Of a stretch of 64,000 bases of DNA, positions 1-12,489 are shown piece by piece. Numbering within the stretch: position 1 is the stretch's first letter; each line of letters starts with the position of its first letter. The notes beneath the pieces are model-generated. The model saw only the letters and a program-made list of their open reading frames with translations, was not told the DNA's origin and did no database searches. The translations under genes and the position numbers were made by a program. Source of the DNA: Humulus lupulus (taxonomy: Eukaryota; Streptophyta; Magnoliopsida; Rosales; Cannabaceae). Location: the NCBI RefSeq assembly GCF_963169125.1, contig NC_084795.1:258783042-258847041 (forward strand), read 5' to 3'.

Positions 1-91
1 ATGGAGCAGAGGTAACTTATGAACCTTTATTAAGAAGATTCCATGATGATATAATGGAGTTGTTGAATGATATGATAGATTTTGATTTCCA

Positions 92-529
92 TTGCATTGG
101 GATCCTTCACTGCAAGGTCGGAGTCACAAATATCTGCCATCATTCCAAGATCCTAATATTATACCCCAACCATTCGAGCATAAATCAGAAATTGAAGAAG
201 TACTTGCTCAATTGAAGAACACTTTAAATTTAATGGTGCAGAACATGGAGTGGTTTAAGGACAATTACTCAGACAATCAAGGTTGTGAGAGTTATTCAAA
301 TACTATAGAAGTACCAATGGTTGAGCCATTAGAAGAGATTAAGTGTAAAATTGATGAACAAGAGACCCTTGAAGTTATATTCAGTCAAAATTGTACTAAG
401 TTGGATACTTTCTTGGTAGATATTGATTATGGTGGGGTGAATGAAGTAAATTCCATCCATGATCATGAAGTTTTTGAAGATCAAATCACAAGCATGTTTA
501 TGGATTTCCATGTGGAGAGTGAAAAATAA
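92..529 (+). CDS. unrecognised ORF in Athila-like remnant
   Basis: A 145-codon frame whose first ATG follows a coding-looking stretch, so the true start may lie upstream. The product is acidic (many Glu and Asp). It has a short helical, possibly coiled-coil part around residues 30-55 (EIEEVLAQLKNTLNLMVQNM), then a Glu/Ile/Val-rich segment. No protease, polymerase or zinc-knuckle motif is visible. It lies 45 bp before a second frame (575-898), and they may be one reading unit broken by a stop. The place in the element, upstream of the 3' noncoding part, is where plant Athila-like elements carry accessory ORFs. That function is inference only. Confidence 0.4.
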   Translation: MHWDPSLQGRSHKYLPSFQDPNIIPQPFEHKSEIEEVLAQLKNTLNLMVQNMEWFKDNYSDNQGCESYSNTIEVPMVEPLEEIKCKIDEQETLEVIFSQNCTKLDTFLVDIDYGGVNEVNSIHDHEVFEDQITSMFMDFHVESEK

Positions 530-574
530 TCAGAAGGGTTATATGAGGAATTCACAAATGAAGATGAGGAAAAT

Positions 575-898
575 ATGACTTTCGAGGATGAGGAAGCACC
601 TGCAATCATTGATTTGAGTTTATCAATGGAACAATCATATATACCTCCAAGGGATCCATATTTTAAATTGATGAAACCTTCACTATTCTACATCCTCCTT
701 TATGGGCTGCCAAAGTTTTCTCCCCAAGCTCATCACTCAATGTCTTGTGTTGTTGGACTGACGTACATAATAGATTCATATCTTGACAATCTTGAGGGCA
801 TTCATAATGACAACCTTCAAGTTATCTTGTATGACGCATATTATGGGCGTCAACCACTTACTGACGCGTCGACGCATAACTTTATATTATCAACCTAA
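575..898 (+). CDS. unrecognised ORF in Athila-like remnant, second part
   Basis: A 107-codon frame following the 92-529 frame. It begins with an acidic segment (FEDEEAPAIIDLSLSMEQ), followed by a mixed hydrophobic part and a C-terminal Tyr-rich stretch. I see no known domain. It ends 22 bp before the TSD of element C, so its original downstream context is now at 36347. It does not resemble the env-position ORF of F (47487-48756), so E and F may not be the same family. Confidence 0.35.
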   Translation: MTFEDEEAPAIIDLSLSMEQSYIPPRDPYFKLMKPSLFYILLYGLPKFSPQAHHSMSCVVGLTYIIDSYLDNLEGIHNDNLQVILYDAYYGRQPLTDASTHNFILST

Positions 899-919
899 CG
901 AGTATATCAATGAGAGTCA

Positions 920-924
920 CTACA
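920..924. repeat. target-site duplication of C, left copy (CTACA)
   Basis: CTACA directly precedes the TGTAATGCC start of the 3' LTR of C and is repeated at 36342-36346 directly after the end of its 5' LTR. A matching 5-bp duplication is the usual footprint of gypsy integrase. It marks the two outer ends of C although about 35 kb now lies between them. Confidence 0.85.
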
Positions 925-1830
925 TGTAATGCCTTGACTAATTCTAAGACCTCGGGCAATTAAAAACTACTAAGACATAGCTACTGTTTTGAAATACATG
1001 CATAAAATACTAGAACTTTATTATAAAATCCAAAATATGGGATCACATAGTTATTTACAAAAAAACATTAAAAAAACATAACTTTTAATTAATTGTTCAA
1101 AAACTATATCCGGAAAAACATAAATACATAAATTTAAAAGACTTGAAATATCAACTTCATCCTCGATCTTCCAGTAGTCCATCCATTCAATCCATCCCCA
1201 ATACACATGCCAAAGCAGCCCTGAATCCGTCCTGCCTTCCAATCATATCTTCCTGCACAATCTAAAATAAAAGGAATGAGCTTAATGCCCAATAAGGAAA
1301 ATCTACTAAAACATATCATAAATCATAAGACTAAAAACTTATACCATAAAACATATAACGTAAAATCATATCTCATATAAACATAGGACTACAGTATTAA
1401 TGGTCATTAACACATTACCGTAGTATGTGATAAAACCATCTAGGTCATTTGTCTACTAATTGAGGTAGGTTAGATCACAAAATAGTAAATGATAAACCAT
1501 CTAGGTCCTCTGTCTACTAATCGAGGTAGGTTTAATAATAACTCTAATCTACGATAATGATAAAAATCTTGGCATTCATTTGCTATCTAAGCAACTATAT
1601 TTCCCAAGTGACTACAACATAAAACATATACCATATAAACATATCATAACACATATAATCTATCCTATTTTCCTTACCAAAAATAGAGATATTGGAGACA
1701 AAAACGGGACTAGAAAACTCCTAAAACTAACAATAAGAATCACGAGTTTCTAAAGAAATGGAGATGAAAAGGAGATCTAAACCATCAAGATAGAAACTTA
1801 CAGAAAAACCTTAAGTTTCAAGAAACTAAT
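925..1830 (-). repeat. 3' LTR of C, distal part
   Basis: Collinear with 34416-35340 in the 5' LTR of C and carries the same TGTAATGCC(C/T)TGACTAATTC start. It is cut at 1830/1831 by A and resumes at 23192. No coding potential is seen. It contains a repeated phrase, 'catctaggtcctctgtctactaat', typical of this LTR family (also in 8188-10260). Confidence 0.85.
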
Positions 1831-2765
1831 TGTAACGTCCTTCTAATCTAGGACTGTTACACTGTGTACTTTAAATTGCGTCAGACCTGCTAATCAGGTC
1901 ATTTGGTTTAAAATGTGTAACTAAGGGTAGTGACAAGGGTTAAGCTTAAAAATTTTGTTCAAATAACCGTTGACTTTTATTTAAAAAGTTTCATATAAAC
2001 ATGGGATCCAAAAATACAACTAAACTGTCAAAAAGGCATGTGTACATCAAAATTACATTCAGCCGGCCTATGCGGCAAAACAGGGCTTCAACCCTAGTTC
2101 CTCTGAGATAACCCCGACCGTGTGGTCGAGCAGCCACATATGTACATGCCGCCACCGAAGCTCTCCAACTCATGGCTGGTCAAGCTTTCCCTTTTCCTTA
2201 CCTACACCACAAAGCACCCGTGAGTCGAGGGTCAGCAAGAAAACTCAACATATGCATGAATACAAAATATAAACCTTGAAATACCCATTCAACATAATCA
2301 GTAATATCAACTCATAGATACCATCATTTAGATTCAAATGAATGATCATTGGATCAACATGGGGTTGCTGCCCTAACCAGTTGGCCTTACAGCAAATTTC
2401 TGGGCCTATGCCCTAGCTACGTGACCATAGATTCACCTGGGCCCTCGCACTTAGCTCTGTCTCCCTAGCCATAGAGCTAGCCCAACCCCTTAATTCACCA
2501 TTGACCTTTAAGTTGACCAACGTAATAGTACGTTACTGAGTTAGGCCTAAGCCTTTCGACCAGCGCGCAACGCGTAATTGCTGTCCTTGACTAATAAGTC
2601 AAGCCCTGATCCAAGATTACAAACCTCAATACAAAAACAAATATGGATAAGCATATCCCAACATAATACACACATATGCATGTTAACCATCAACACCATG
2701 ATTTATCATTCTCATAACACTATTCATACTGATGTAATGGGGCCTCATGCCTCCACTACGGAATC

Positions 2766-2770
2766 CATAT
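2766..2770. repeat. TSD of solo LTR (CATAT; partner CATAC at 5073-5077)
   Basis: The 5 bp before the solo LTR differ at one position from the 5 bp after it. The uninterrupted copy in the other LTR of A reads CATAC near 14735, so the left copy has mutated. Confidence 0.7.
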
Positions 2771-5072
2771 TGTAACAACCCAAATTCGCTAAGAAGGCTT
2801 AAGGGCCTTGATTAGTGCGTTAGGAGGGCAATATTGGATTATTATGTGATTTAAATGTGTAATTATATGTTTAGTAATGTTTTAATGATAATATGAAATA
2901 AATATGTGATATATGTAAGAACCACATTATTATGTGGGCAGGTCCGCAGAGCACGACTCGAGACGATCCTAGGGTCAGATAGCAGGGAAGGTCACAACGG
3001 GACTTAAAATATGACTTTGGACAAGTCAAGGGTACTTTAGGTATCGGTTAACGATTTGGACTATCGGGTTATGAAAATAAGTATATGGAGATATATTTGA
3101 GGTTAGGATGTCTAGGCGAGAATATTAGGGGATTTTACCATTTTGCCCTCGGGGACGGTTCCGGCACCTCGAGCCTTGGGAATTAACTTAGTGGATAAGT
3201 CAAATTTGATGAAACCCTTAGAAGGAAAATAGACCGACTCTTCCTATCAGCTTTGTTCTCTCTCTCTCTCTCTCAAGAAAAACAAAGGAAACTAAACTAG
3301 AAACACTCAAGGGAAAAACAGAGGGAATTGGGGAATTGGAGCTGAAGAATTGCTAGAACTTAGAGGAAATCAGAGGAAACTTAGAGGTTTAGCTCAGCAA
3401 ACAATCAAGGATTAAATCAGGGCTAAGGTAAGCATGGATTTCCTTCTTTCTGTGGTTAGAACTTGAGTTTCAGCTGGGTATTGAGGTATTGTTCAATTGA
3501 TGATTAGGGTGGAATTGAGCTGGGGAAATCCTTGGAATCAGCTGGGTTTTGGCTAAAGGAAGGGTTCAATCAAGAAGGTAAGCTTTGTTTCATGAATTGA
3601 TGATTTGAGTTTGAGTTTTGACTGATTAAAATTGGGTGTTTAAGTTCATAGAGTTTCAAGAGTTGAAAGTGAGTTTTCTATGGGTTATTGAGCTGAATTT
3701 CTGTTGAATTGTGTGGCTTAAGTTGGTTTGTAAGCTTTGGTTATATTGGGTGTTGAGTAGGGAGCTTAGGTGTGGTTTTGGCTGACGTTTTGAGCTTTCA
3801 AATGGTGGGTTTTCTGGGCACAAAGGGAAAGGCCGCGGCCCTGTTCTAGAGCGCTGTGGCCCTAGGATGAAGAAAAGCCAAGGAGGCTCGGCCAAGGGTG
3901 GGCACAGCGGCGCCCAAAGCAAGGGCCGCGTCGCGTGTCTTTGTTCAAGTTGGCCTTGGTTCTGTTTTGAGGCTAGGGTCGCGGCTAAGCTTCAAGGGCC
4001 GCAGCCCTTGGTTGTGCACATGACTTTTGAGGATCTTAGGCATGGGAATGTGGTCTAGTTTGCTCGAGATTGGTTTCACCACTGTGCTTTGTAGAATTTG
4101 GATCCCCGGGAGTTAGTCTTGTAACCGGAAACCTATATTTGAATATTAATGGAACCCTATACTTTGGTTGTGACTAGGTGATAAAGGCTTAGGCTCGGGA
4201 ACAGATCGTGCTTGAGGGGCGTTGCTCATAATCAATAACCGTACAAACTAAAGGTAAGAAAACTGCACCTGGTTGAATATATGTGACGGGACTAAGAGTT
4301 CCCTATTGTAATTGCTTAAAATGATGGTATTATGCCATGCAAGCTATTTAGTGAACCAACGACCTAAGGGTGCCAAGGGTTACACTAGCGCACAAGGCGC
4401 AGCTCGGCCACTGGTAGCCGAGGACAGCTTATTATGCACTGATCTCGGTTTAAGCGGGTTGGAGTCAGTGGGTTAAACAGAGGGTGCGGCCTAAGTCGTC
4501 GGCCCTGAATATTATGTGATATGAGTGAAATATGTGATTGGTTGTATCTTGAATCTAAATATATATGTGCTGAATGTTTATTGTGGATTATTTGATGGGA
4601 GTACATGCGTATTGAATTAACTGTCTGTTATCATTGATTGTGTTGTATATGATGTTTTATTGCTAAGCCTTGGCTCACGGGTGCTACGTGGTGCAGGTAA
4701 AGGCAAGGGCAAGTTGGACCAGCCCTGACTGGAGTGCTCAGCGAGTGGAATGTACATAGCCAGTTGCTCAGCTGCCACGGTTGAGGTTTTGGTAGGGATG
4801 CGTGACCCAAAGACTGTCTATTTTGCCTTAGAATGGCTAGTGGTTACTCATGTATCTTTGGGAGTCTGTAGATTTACTTTTAACACTGTTTCTTTGGGGA
4901 TCCCGTGTATATAATAGTTTAATTATATAAAATGAGTCTTTTGAGACCAAAACCTTTTTAACCCTAGCTCTTACATGTTTAATGACACATTTTTAAAATA
5001 ATGAGTTGATTAGCAAGTCTTGCACCTTTATAAGTACACAGTGTAGCGGTCTTGGCTATCCAAGGCATTACA
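2771..5072 (+). mobile_element. solo LTR, plus orientation, related to the A family
   Basis: A 2302-bp block beginning TGTAACAACCC and ending CATTACA, flanked by CATAT/CATAC and carrying no internal coding region. It interrupts the 3' LTR of A. Its first 60 bases resemble the minus-strand start of the LTR of A (shared AAGGCTTA.GGGCCTTGATTAG phrase), so it is a related but diverged family in the opposite orientation. It has a CT run near 3258-3274, a strong donor-like TAAGGTAAGC at about 3424, and GC-rich repeats with GGCCGCGGCCC-like cores at 3830-4010. Intra-element LTR recombination is the usual origin of such a block. Confidence 0.85.
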
Positions 5073-6745
5073 CATACAGTAGTCATAAAGCACATAAGCA
5101 AGTATCGATCAATATGTAAAACAACAACCTAAGCATAAACGTTCTCAGGGCCCAAGCCCTAGTCATGATAATAGATCACAGTCGGGTCAAGCCCTAATAA
5201 CATATAACACGTATTGGGTGCAGTTTTCTTACCTCAGGTTCGAGTAAGCGTAAATAAGAATGACCCTTGAGCACGATCCCGATTTCAGGCCCCTAGCGAT
5301 ACCCTGGACACAACAATAAAATAGGATTCTATTAATAATGAGCGAGTAAAGGCTTCCAGACCAAGTCCTAGCCTTCGGGGCCTCGAGCTCTACTAAACCG
5401 GGCAGTGGAATCGATCCCGAGCCGTAAGGAAAAGGTTTCCATTTAAATCAAACTCCCCAAGGAAAAAATGCCCAGGCAGGTCGCGACTTGCCCAAACAGG
5501 TTGCGGCGCGCCCTTCCAACCAGAGAGCTTCCTTGACACTGTCCAAAGGCACGGGCCGCAACTTTCCCTAACAGGTCGTGGCGCGGCCCTCCAACCCCAG
5601 AGCCTCCTTGACACTGTACAAAGGCATGGGCCGCGACTTGCCCTAACAGGTCGCGCCCCCCCCCGCCTCCCAAGCAGAGACCTTCCAAGGCGTCTGGGCT
5701 CAGGCTGAGTCGCGACTTATCAAGAACAATGTCACGACTTGGCCCATCGAACCCAGAAATTCCTCAACTTTCAGCAGCCAAATCCAAACCAAACTAACTC
5801 AAAATCACCCCAATACCATAATTCAATCATCACAATAACTCTAACACCTTCTCAACAGCAAAACCCAACAGGAATTCAGTCCTAAAACCCATTAAATCTT
5901 TAATTCAATCCTTGAGTTAAGAGGTTCAAAAACACCTCGAGAAACCACATATTCTACATAAATTAAACCATAAAAGAGAGTTTAGATGTTTACCTTAGCT
6001 GTAGATGAAGTCCTTCTAGCCTCAAGAAATCTGAAACCCAATCCCAAGCTTCAATTCTATGGCTTCTAGTCACTAAATCCTCTTAGCTTCAATGGTTAGC
6101 TTGGAAAAGCTTCTTGAAAGAAAGAGAGTAAGTTAAGAGAGAGAAAGAGTCGCTCCATAGCTTCTTAGTGTGTTCCTTTTGGTGTTTTTGTCTTTTATCT
6201 CCTTAAGCTAACTGGCTTAAGTTAATCCCGAGGCTCGGGGTACCAAAAACGTCCCCAAGGGCAAAATGGTAAATTTCCCCAATATTCCCTCCTAAACTCT
6301 CTAACTTCAAATATATCTCCAACTATTTATTTCCATAACCCGATAACCCAATTAAATATCTAATACCCAAAATACCCCTTGACTCACCTCGAGTCGGGTA
6401 TTGTGTCCAGTTGTGACTTTCCCGCTAGCTTGCTCCCTAGGATCGCCTCGTGCCGAGTAACCCAAATAAACCCACATAATGATGTGGTCTCCCACATATA
6501 ACACATATATGCACATAAATATACAATTATTCTCCCAACATGCCAAATTACCAAAATCGCCCTTCTAATAAAAGACAGGCACACATGCATATTTAATACC
6601 CCTAAATATGCAGAACTAATCATATTATCATATAATTCATATAATTACTATAAATATAACAATTAAGCACATAATTCCATATATTTCCATCCTGGCCCCC
6701 CTAATCAAGGCCCTAAGCCTTATTAGGTAATTTTGGGATGTTACA

Positions 6746-6765
6746 ACTATCCCCTCCTTAAATAA
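6746..6765 (-). other. polypurine tract of A
   Basis: On the minus strand the bases directly upstream of the 3' LTR read AAGGAGGGGATAGT, a purine-rich primer tract for plus-strand DNA synthesis. It fixes the LTR boundary at 6745/6746. Confidence 0.8.
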
Positions 6766-6784
6766 ATTTCATCATCGAAATTTT

Positions 6785-7940
6785 ACCTGAACAACTCGGG
6801 ATACTAAGTTCGTCTATTTGTCTCCAGCTCCCTGGTCGCTTCCTCGACCTTGCTATTCCGCCATAATACCTTAACTAAAGGTATAGTCTTGTTCCTCAAG
6901 ACCTTGTCCTTTCTGTCAAGAATCTGAATTGGTTGTTCTTCATAAGACAAGTCTGCCTCGAATTCCAAATCCTTATAACTTAGTACATGTGTTCCATCTG
7001 ACACATACTTCCTCAACATGGAGATATGAAATACATTATACAAACTAGACAGGGCAGGAGGTAAGGCTAACCTATAGGCCACCTGCCCGATCCTCTCCAG
7101 GATCTCAAACGATCCCACAAACCTAGGGCTCAGCTTTCCCTTATTCCCGAACCTCTTCACCCTTCTCAAAGGTGAAACCCTAAGGAAGACATAGTCTCCC
7201 ACATGGAACTCCACGTTCCTCCACCTCGAGTCAGACTAGCTCTTCTGCCTACTATGAGATGAGAGCATCCGAGCTCTAATCTTCTCGATAGCCTTAGTGG
7301 TCCATCTCTCACCCATCTCATCCCAGTGTATGGGCGACCTACACTTCCTACCATACAACATCTTATAAGGTGCCACCTGATGGTAGACTGGCAACTGTTG
7401 TTATAAGAAAATTCTATCAGAGGCAAATATTTACTCAAGGACCTTCATAGTCCATCACACATGCTGTCAGCATGTCCTCCAATATCTGGATAGTCCTCTC
7501 AGACTGAGCATTGGACTGAGGATGATAAGTTGTGCTAAACTTTAGCTATGTACCCATCACCCTCTGCAAACTTTCCCAAAACTTGGAAGTAAATATAGGG
7601 GCTCTATCAGGCACGATAGACCTCGGAGTTCCATGAAGGCGAACTATTTCTCTCACATAGAGATTCACATACTGGTAAACTATGTAAGTCATCCTCACAG
7701 GTAGGAAATGTGCTGATTTCGTGTACCGATCCACAATGACCCAAATAGAATCGGGCTGGCCCACTATCCTCGGCAAGCCTACCACGAAATCCATCATAAT
7801 ATCCTCCCACTTCCACTCTAGGATATCCAGAGGCTGCAACAACCTTGTGGCCTCTGATGCTCAGCCTTGACCTGCTGACAGGTCAGGCACCTTTCCACAT
7901 ACTCAGTCACATCCCCCTTCATCCCAGGCCCCCAATATAA
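6785..7940 (-). pseudogene. A integrase and chromodomain-like C-terminus (broken)
   Basis: Frames at 7546-7842, 7166-7438 and 6804-7214 together cover integrase. The core holds the first Asp in MMDFVVGLP, the second in VPDRAPIF and a Glu in QSERTIQ near 7500. The C-terminal part holds the GPY/F-like segment with LSPRFVGSFEIL and then a tail with VKVLWRN, as in chromodomain ends of Tekay/Del-like chromoviruses. Stops and frameshifts separate the pieces (for example near 7440-7545). The HHCC zinc finger lies at about 7850-8000. The frame runs on into the region cut by the solo LTR at 8188. Confidence 0.8.
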
Positions 7941-8187
7941 AGCTTTCAAATCTTGGTACATCTTCGTGGTGCCTAGATGAATAGAATAAGGGGTAGTGTG
8001 AGATTCATCCTGAATCTCTCATCTAATCTCGGTGTCCATCGAAATGGAAATCCGATCCTTATACCTCAGTAAGCCCACACTCGACACCGTATAGTCCTTA
8101 GCTACTTCAGGTAGGTTGTCCTCTCTAACCCGCCCCAATTGTGGGTCATCTAACTTCCTTTGCTTGTTTCTTTCCAAGATAGTAGAT

Positions 8188-10260
8188 TGTAATGACCCAA
8201 CTATTTCTAAGACCTTAGATCATTAAAACTACTAGACATAGCTACTATTTTGGGAAACATACATAATGAATAACATAACTTTATTTAAAACCCCAAAAAT
8301 AAATATTGTTGCATAATACAAAGTAACATATGAAATATAAAATACGGTATGGGTATCCATTGTTTAATACATAAAAACATAAACACTAAACTTTAATTGT
8401 TTAAAAAACTAAGTGAGGAATTACAAAAGAAACATAATTCAAAAGAATTAAAAAAAACAATGTCATCCTCGATTGACACGCAGTCCATTCAACCCATTCA
8501 TCCTTAACACACAAGCCAAGCTGCCATGAATCTTTCCGCCTTCCATATTCATTTTCCTACATCAAGCTAAAAAAAACAAAGGAATGAGCCTAATGCCCAG
8601 CAAGGAAAATCTATTAAAAACATACATCCTAAATCATACACGTAAGACTATATCATATACTACAAAACATATAACATATATGACTACAATATTAATGGCA
8701 ATTAACTCATTAACATGGCATGTGATAAACCATCTAGGTCCTCTGTCTACTAATCGAGGTAGGTTAGGTCACATGGTAGTATATGATAACCCATCTAGAT
8801 CCTCTATCTACTAATTGAGGTAGGGTAAATCATAACTCTAAACCATGAAAACGATAAAAATTCTTGGGGTTTGCTGTCTAAGCAACTATAAGCCTCAAGC
8901 GACATAAAAAATATTGGGGTTTGCTATCTAAGCAACTATAAGCCCCAAATTACTCCAAGACATATATACATATATATCATAGCATAAAAAAATATAAACA
9001 TATAAGCACATAAAATCTATCATTTTTTCCTTACCAATAACCGGGATATTTGAGAACAAGAACGGGATTAGAACACTCCTAAAAACCAATAGTAAGAATG
9101 GTGAACTTCTAAAGAAAATAGATGAAAAGACAACTAAACCATCAAAGAAGAAACTTACCAAGAATAACCTTAAGTTTTCAAGAAACTTAAACACCTAACC
9201 AAGAATCATAAACAAGAGTTAGGATTTGAAAAGAAAGAAAATAAAGAAAACTAAAGAACCATAAATAACTGAACTTAAGGATAAGAATACCTTGAATGAT
9301 CTAATGAATTGATCTAAACCTTGATACCAAAATCTCACTATATCTCATTTCCCAAGTGTTTAGAAAAGCTTAGAATGATAAAGCTTTTAACCCAAAAACC
9401 CAAGTGTTTCTCTTTATAGTAACACTAGCAACTTGGAGGCTCTGAAGACTGCTTGAAGAATGAAGAAAATGGATGAGTACTAGGTCCTATTTATAGAGTT
9501 CAAGGAGTGAAACTAACCCCTTTGAATTTGAATAAATAAATGAATTTAAAATGAAAAAGATTTGAATTTTCGTTCAACAGTTGCCCAGAACTCGGTCAAA
9601 ATTGTTCAAAGGCAGGTCCAAGTGGTTAAGGTTGTTTTTAAATTTAAAAATCCTCAAGATTAAAAAATCTAGCACCAGGGGTGATATATCACCTACCCTG
9701 GGCGATATATCGCCTAGACCATTTTCTCGAGCCCCGTTTGAATGTTCGTGCAAATTCAACGTGTTTTCCGTATCTCCCGTGGGCGATATATCGGCCCCTA
9801 TAGCTGCGATATATCGGCATACGTTGATATATTGAACATGTATTTGCACTTTTTCAGCATATTTTGAATTGAGTAAACAACTTTGACTGAGTCTAAACGT
9901 GATCCTAACAGCTTTTGGAAGGATCTAGAGCTTCTAGATGTTTCTTTTAATTAAACTATTCATCATAAATACTTAACTGCTTAATAAACATGATTATGAC
10001 ATGTGTCACCATCTTATTAGTTCTATCTAAACTTAAGGTTATAATAAATGACATCTCTATAATCAACTATATTAATCAAACCTTATGTTATAATTAATAT
10101 TCTTAAACTATCGGTTAAACTTATAAAATCCAAAACTGTTGCTATGAGTGTCCAACTAAGTCTCGGTTTGAACCAAAATCCACGGAATCTAACATACTAC
10201 AAACTAATACTAACTACTACTACTATCTAGCTAGCTACGTAAATATTCTAAGACACTACA
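8188..10260 (-). mobile_element. solo LTR of the B/C family inside A pol
   Basis: A 2073-bp block from TGTAATGACCC to GACACTACA, flanked by perfect TAGAT copies at 8183-8187 and 10261-10265. It has no internal region, so it is a solo LTR. It resembles the LTRs of B and C throughout. On the minus strand there is a TATA box (TCTATAAATA, 9488-9497), and upstream of it the inverted-repeat motifs with GATATATC cores (9681-9714 and 9781-9820). It is oriented like B and C. Confidence 0.92.
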
Positions 10261-10265
10261 TAGAT

Positions 10266-11700
10266 TGTAAAGTGATGTTGGCTAACCGGCCCACCACTAG
10301 CTCAATCCCTTCTCTATTCATGTCATCAGCCAACTTCCTCGATATTTATCTGGCACTATATAACTGTCTCGGACCCTTCCGACTTAAGGCATCTGCTACC
10401 ACGTTGGCTTTTCCAGGGTGAAAAAGAATCTCGCAATCATAATCCTTTACTAGTACTAACAAACGTCTCGGCCTCATGTTCAGATCCTTTTGAGTGAAGA
10501 AGTACTTTAAACTCTTGTGATCAGTGTATATTTCACACTTCTCACCATACAGGTAGTGCCACCACACCTTCAGGGCAAAAACTACCATTGCAAGCTCTAA
10601 GTCATGGGTGGGGTATCTCTACTCATAATCCTTCAACTGACGTGATGCATAGTCTAGAATCTACATAAGTATGCAACCCAGACCCTGCCTCGAAGCGTCA
10701 CAATAAACCACAAACTTATCTTGATCTGTAGGAAGCCTCAAAACTGGTGCAGTGATCAAACTCTTCTTGAGCTTCTGAAATCTGTCTTCACACTTGTCTG
10801 ACCATACAAACCTCTTATTCTTGCGTGTCAATTCAGTCAATGACGACGCAACCTTGGAGAACCCTTCCACAAAGCATCTGTAATATCTCACCAAACCTAA
10901 GAAACTCCTGATCTTTGAAGCATTCTTCGGTCTTGGACAATCCCTGACTACTTCAATCTTCACCAGATCTACCTTGATTCCATCCTTGCTGACTATGTGA
11001 CCCAAGAAAGTCACATGTGGCAACCAAAACTCACATTTCTTGAACTTCGTATACAACCTGTGTTCTTTCAACCTTTGTAATACCAATCTGAGGTGATGTT
11101 CGTGCTCTGTATCCGTTCGAGAGTTTATTAATATATCATCAATAAAGACGATCAAAAATTGGTCCAGGTAGTCCTTGAACACTCTGTCCATCAAATCCAT
11201 AAATGCTGTCGGGCATTAGTTAATCCAAACGACATCACCAAAAATTCATAATGCCAGTACCTGGTACGAAAAGCTGTCTTCGGTATATCTTCCTCCTTGA
11301 TCCTCAGCTGGTGATAACCAGATCAAAGATCTATCTTAGAGAATACCGTTCTACCCTGCAGCTGGTCAAAAAAATTATCAATCCTTGGCAGAGGATATCT
11401 ATTATTGATAGTCAACTTGTTCAGTTTTCTATAATTGATGCACGTCCTCAGAGAACCATTCTTCTTCTTCATAAAGAGAACCGCTGCACCCCATGGTGAG
11501 AAACTGGGCCTGATGAAACTGAAGTCCAGAAATTCCTGTAGTTGAACCTTTAGTTCCTTCAGCTCTGCCGGAACCATCCTGTAAGGTGCCTTAGACACTG
11601 GATTTGTCCCTGGAACCAATTCAATTACAAACTCAATCTCCCTATGCGGAGGTGACCCTGGTAGATCCTTTGGAAACACATCCAGAAACTCACAGAACAA
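10266..11700 (-). pseudogene. A reverse transcriptase and RNase H (broken)
   Basis: The N-terminal RT frame is 11323-11700, ending with the first catalytic Asp in FSKIDL. A frameshift near 11200-11322 follows. The frame 10661-11200 carries the FIDDIL catalytic Asp pair and the RT thumb, then YCDAS of RNase H. The frame 10346-10588 carries [10 protein letters not shown] and the final VVADALSRK. The gene continues past the solo LTR at 8188-10260 toward integrase. Order and spacing match the intact B polyprotein. Confidence 0.85.
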
Positions 11701-11762
11701 TTGGGTCTATTCTGGTCCCACTGGCACGACCTGAGTGGTATCCACAACATCAGCTAAGAACC

Positions 11763-12480
11763 CTATGCACCCCCCTGCAACAAATCTCTAACTTTGAGTA
11801 CTGATATCATAGGTATACGAGGTTCATGCACAGTGCCAACAAAAACAAAGGGGTCCTCACCCTCTGACTCAAAGGTTACCATCTTCTTCTTAGAGTCTAT
11901 CGATGCCCCATACTTCTCTAGCCAATCCATACCCAAAATTATGTCAAAATCAATCATCTCCAACTCCACCAAGTCAATTGATAACTCCCTGCATTCCACT
12001 GTAACTAGTAGTGACCTGATCCATCTCCTGGATACCAATAACTCCCTAGTATACAATATCATACCAAACCCCACAGAATAGAAATCACAAGGTCTACACA
12101 ACCCATTTATAATCTTACTAGAAACAAAGGAATGCATAGCACCCGAATCAATAAGAACAGTATAAAAGGTTCCAAGACTAGAAAGCTAACCTGTAATCAC
12201 CGAAGGACTAGCCTCGGCCTCTGTCTGGGTCAAATTAAACAACCGAGTTGGCGTCAGGCTATCCACTTTCTTCAATTCCTCCTTTCTGGCTCTCGGGCAA
12301 TCTTTATTCAAATGCCTCGTACTACCACAAACAAAATAGGCCTTCGCTCGAAATTCTCCAATATGGCGCCTCCTGCACCTAGCACACTCTGAGAATGCTC
12401 TCCATGTCTAACCGCCACTTTGGCGGCCTATTTGTATGCCCTGTGGCCTTCTGTCTGGCCCTGAAGCTAAAACAATGTCT
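11763..12480 (-). pseudogene. A aspartic protease and zinc-knuckle region (broken)
   Basis: On the minus strand a DSG active-site triad in the context IDSGAMHSF lies near 12130-12160, and the frame 11763-12137 carries the downstream ILGMDWL motif of retroviral-type protease. Upstream, near 12290-12390, lies a degraded Cys/His knuckle region of gag. Frames are not continuous. Confidence 0.75.
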
Positions 12481-12489
12481 GGGGTCTTC

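Larger units (their letters stand above)
1..924 (+). mobile_element. Athila-like element E, internal remnant left of C
   Basis: This is the left part of the sequence that element C interrupted. The CTACA at 920-924 recurs at 36342-36346, where the same host sequence resumes. The right continuation resembles the 3' internal region of Athila-like element F, which is why I assign this stretch to an Athila-like unit called E. It holds two plus-strand open frames (92-529 and 575-898) that I cannot place in a family. The 5' part of E lies outside the window. Confidence 0.55.
1831..6745 (-). repeat. 3' LTR of A (split by solo LTR 2771-5072)
   Basis: TGTAACGTCC at 1831 to GTTACA at 6745. Without the inserted solo LTR and one TSD copy it is about 2.6 kb and collinear with the 5' LTR of A (13836-15970 plus 22859-23191). 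A run of GC-rich inverted-repeat motifs with CGCGAC cores lies at about 5478-5740. On the minus strand a donor-like AAGGTAAAC is seen near 5995, so an intron in the transcript leader is possible. Confidence 0.85.
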
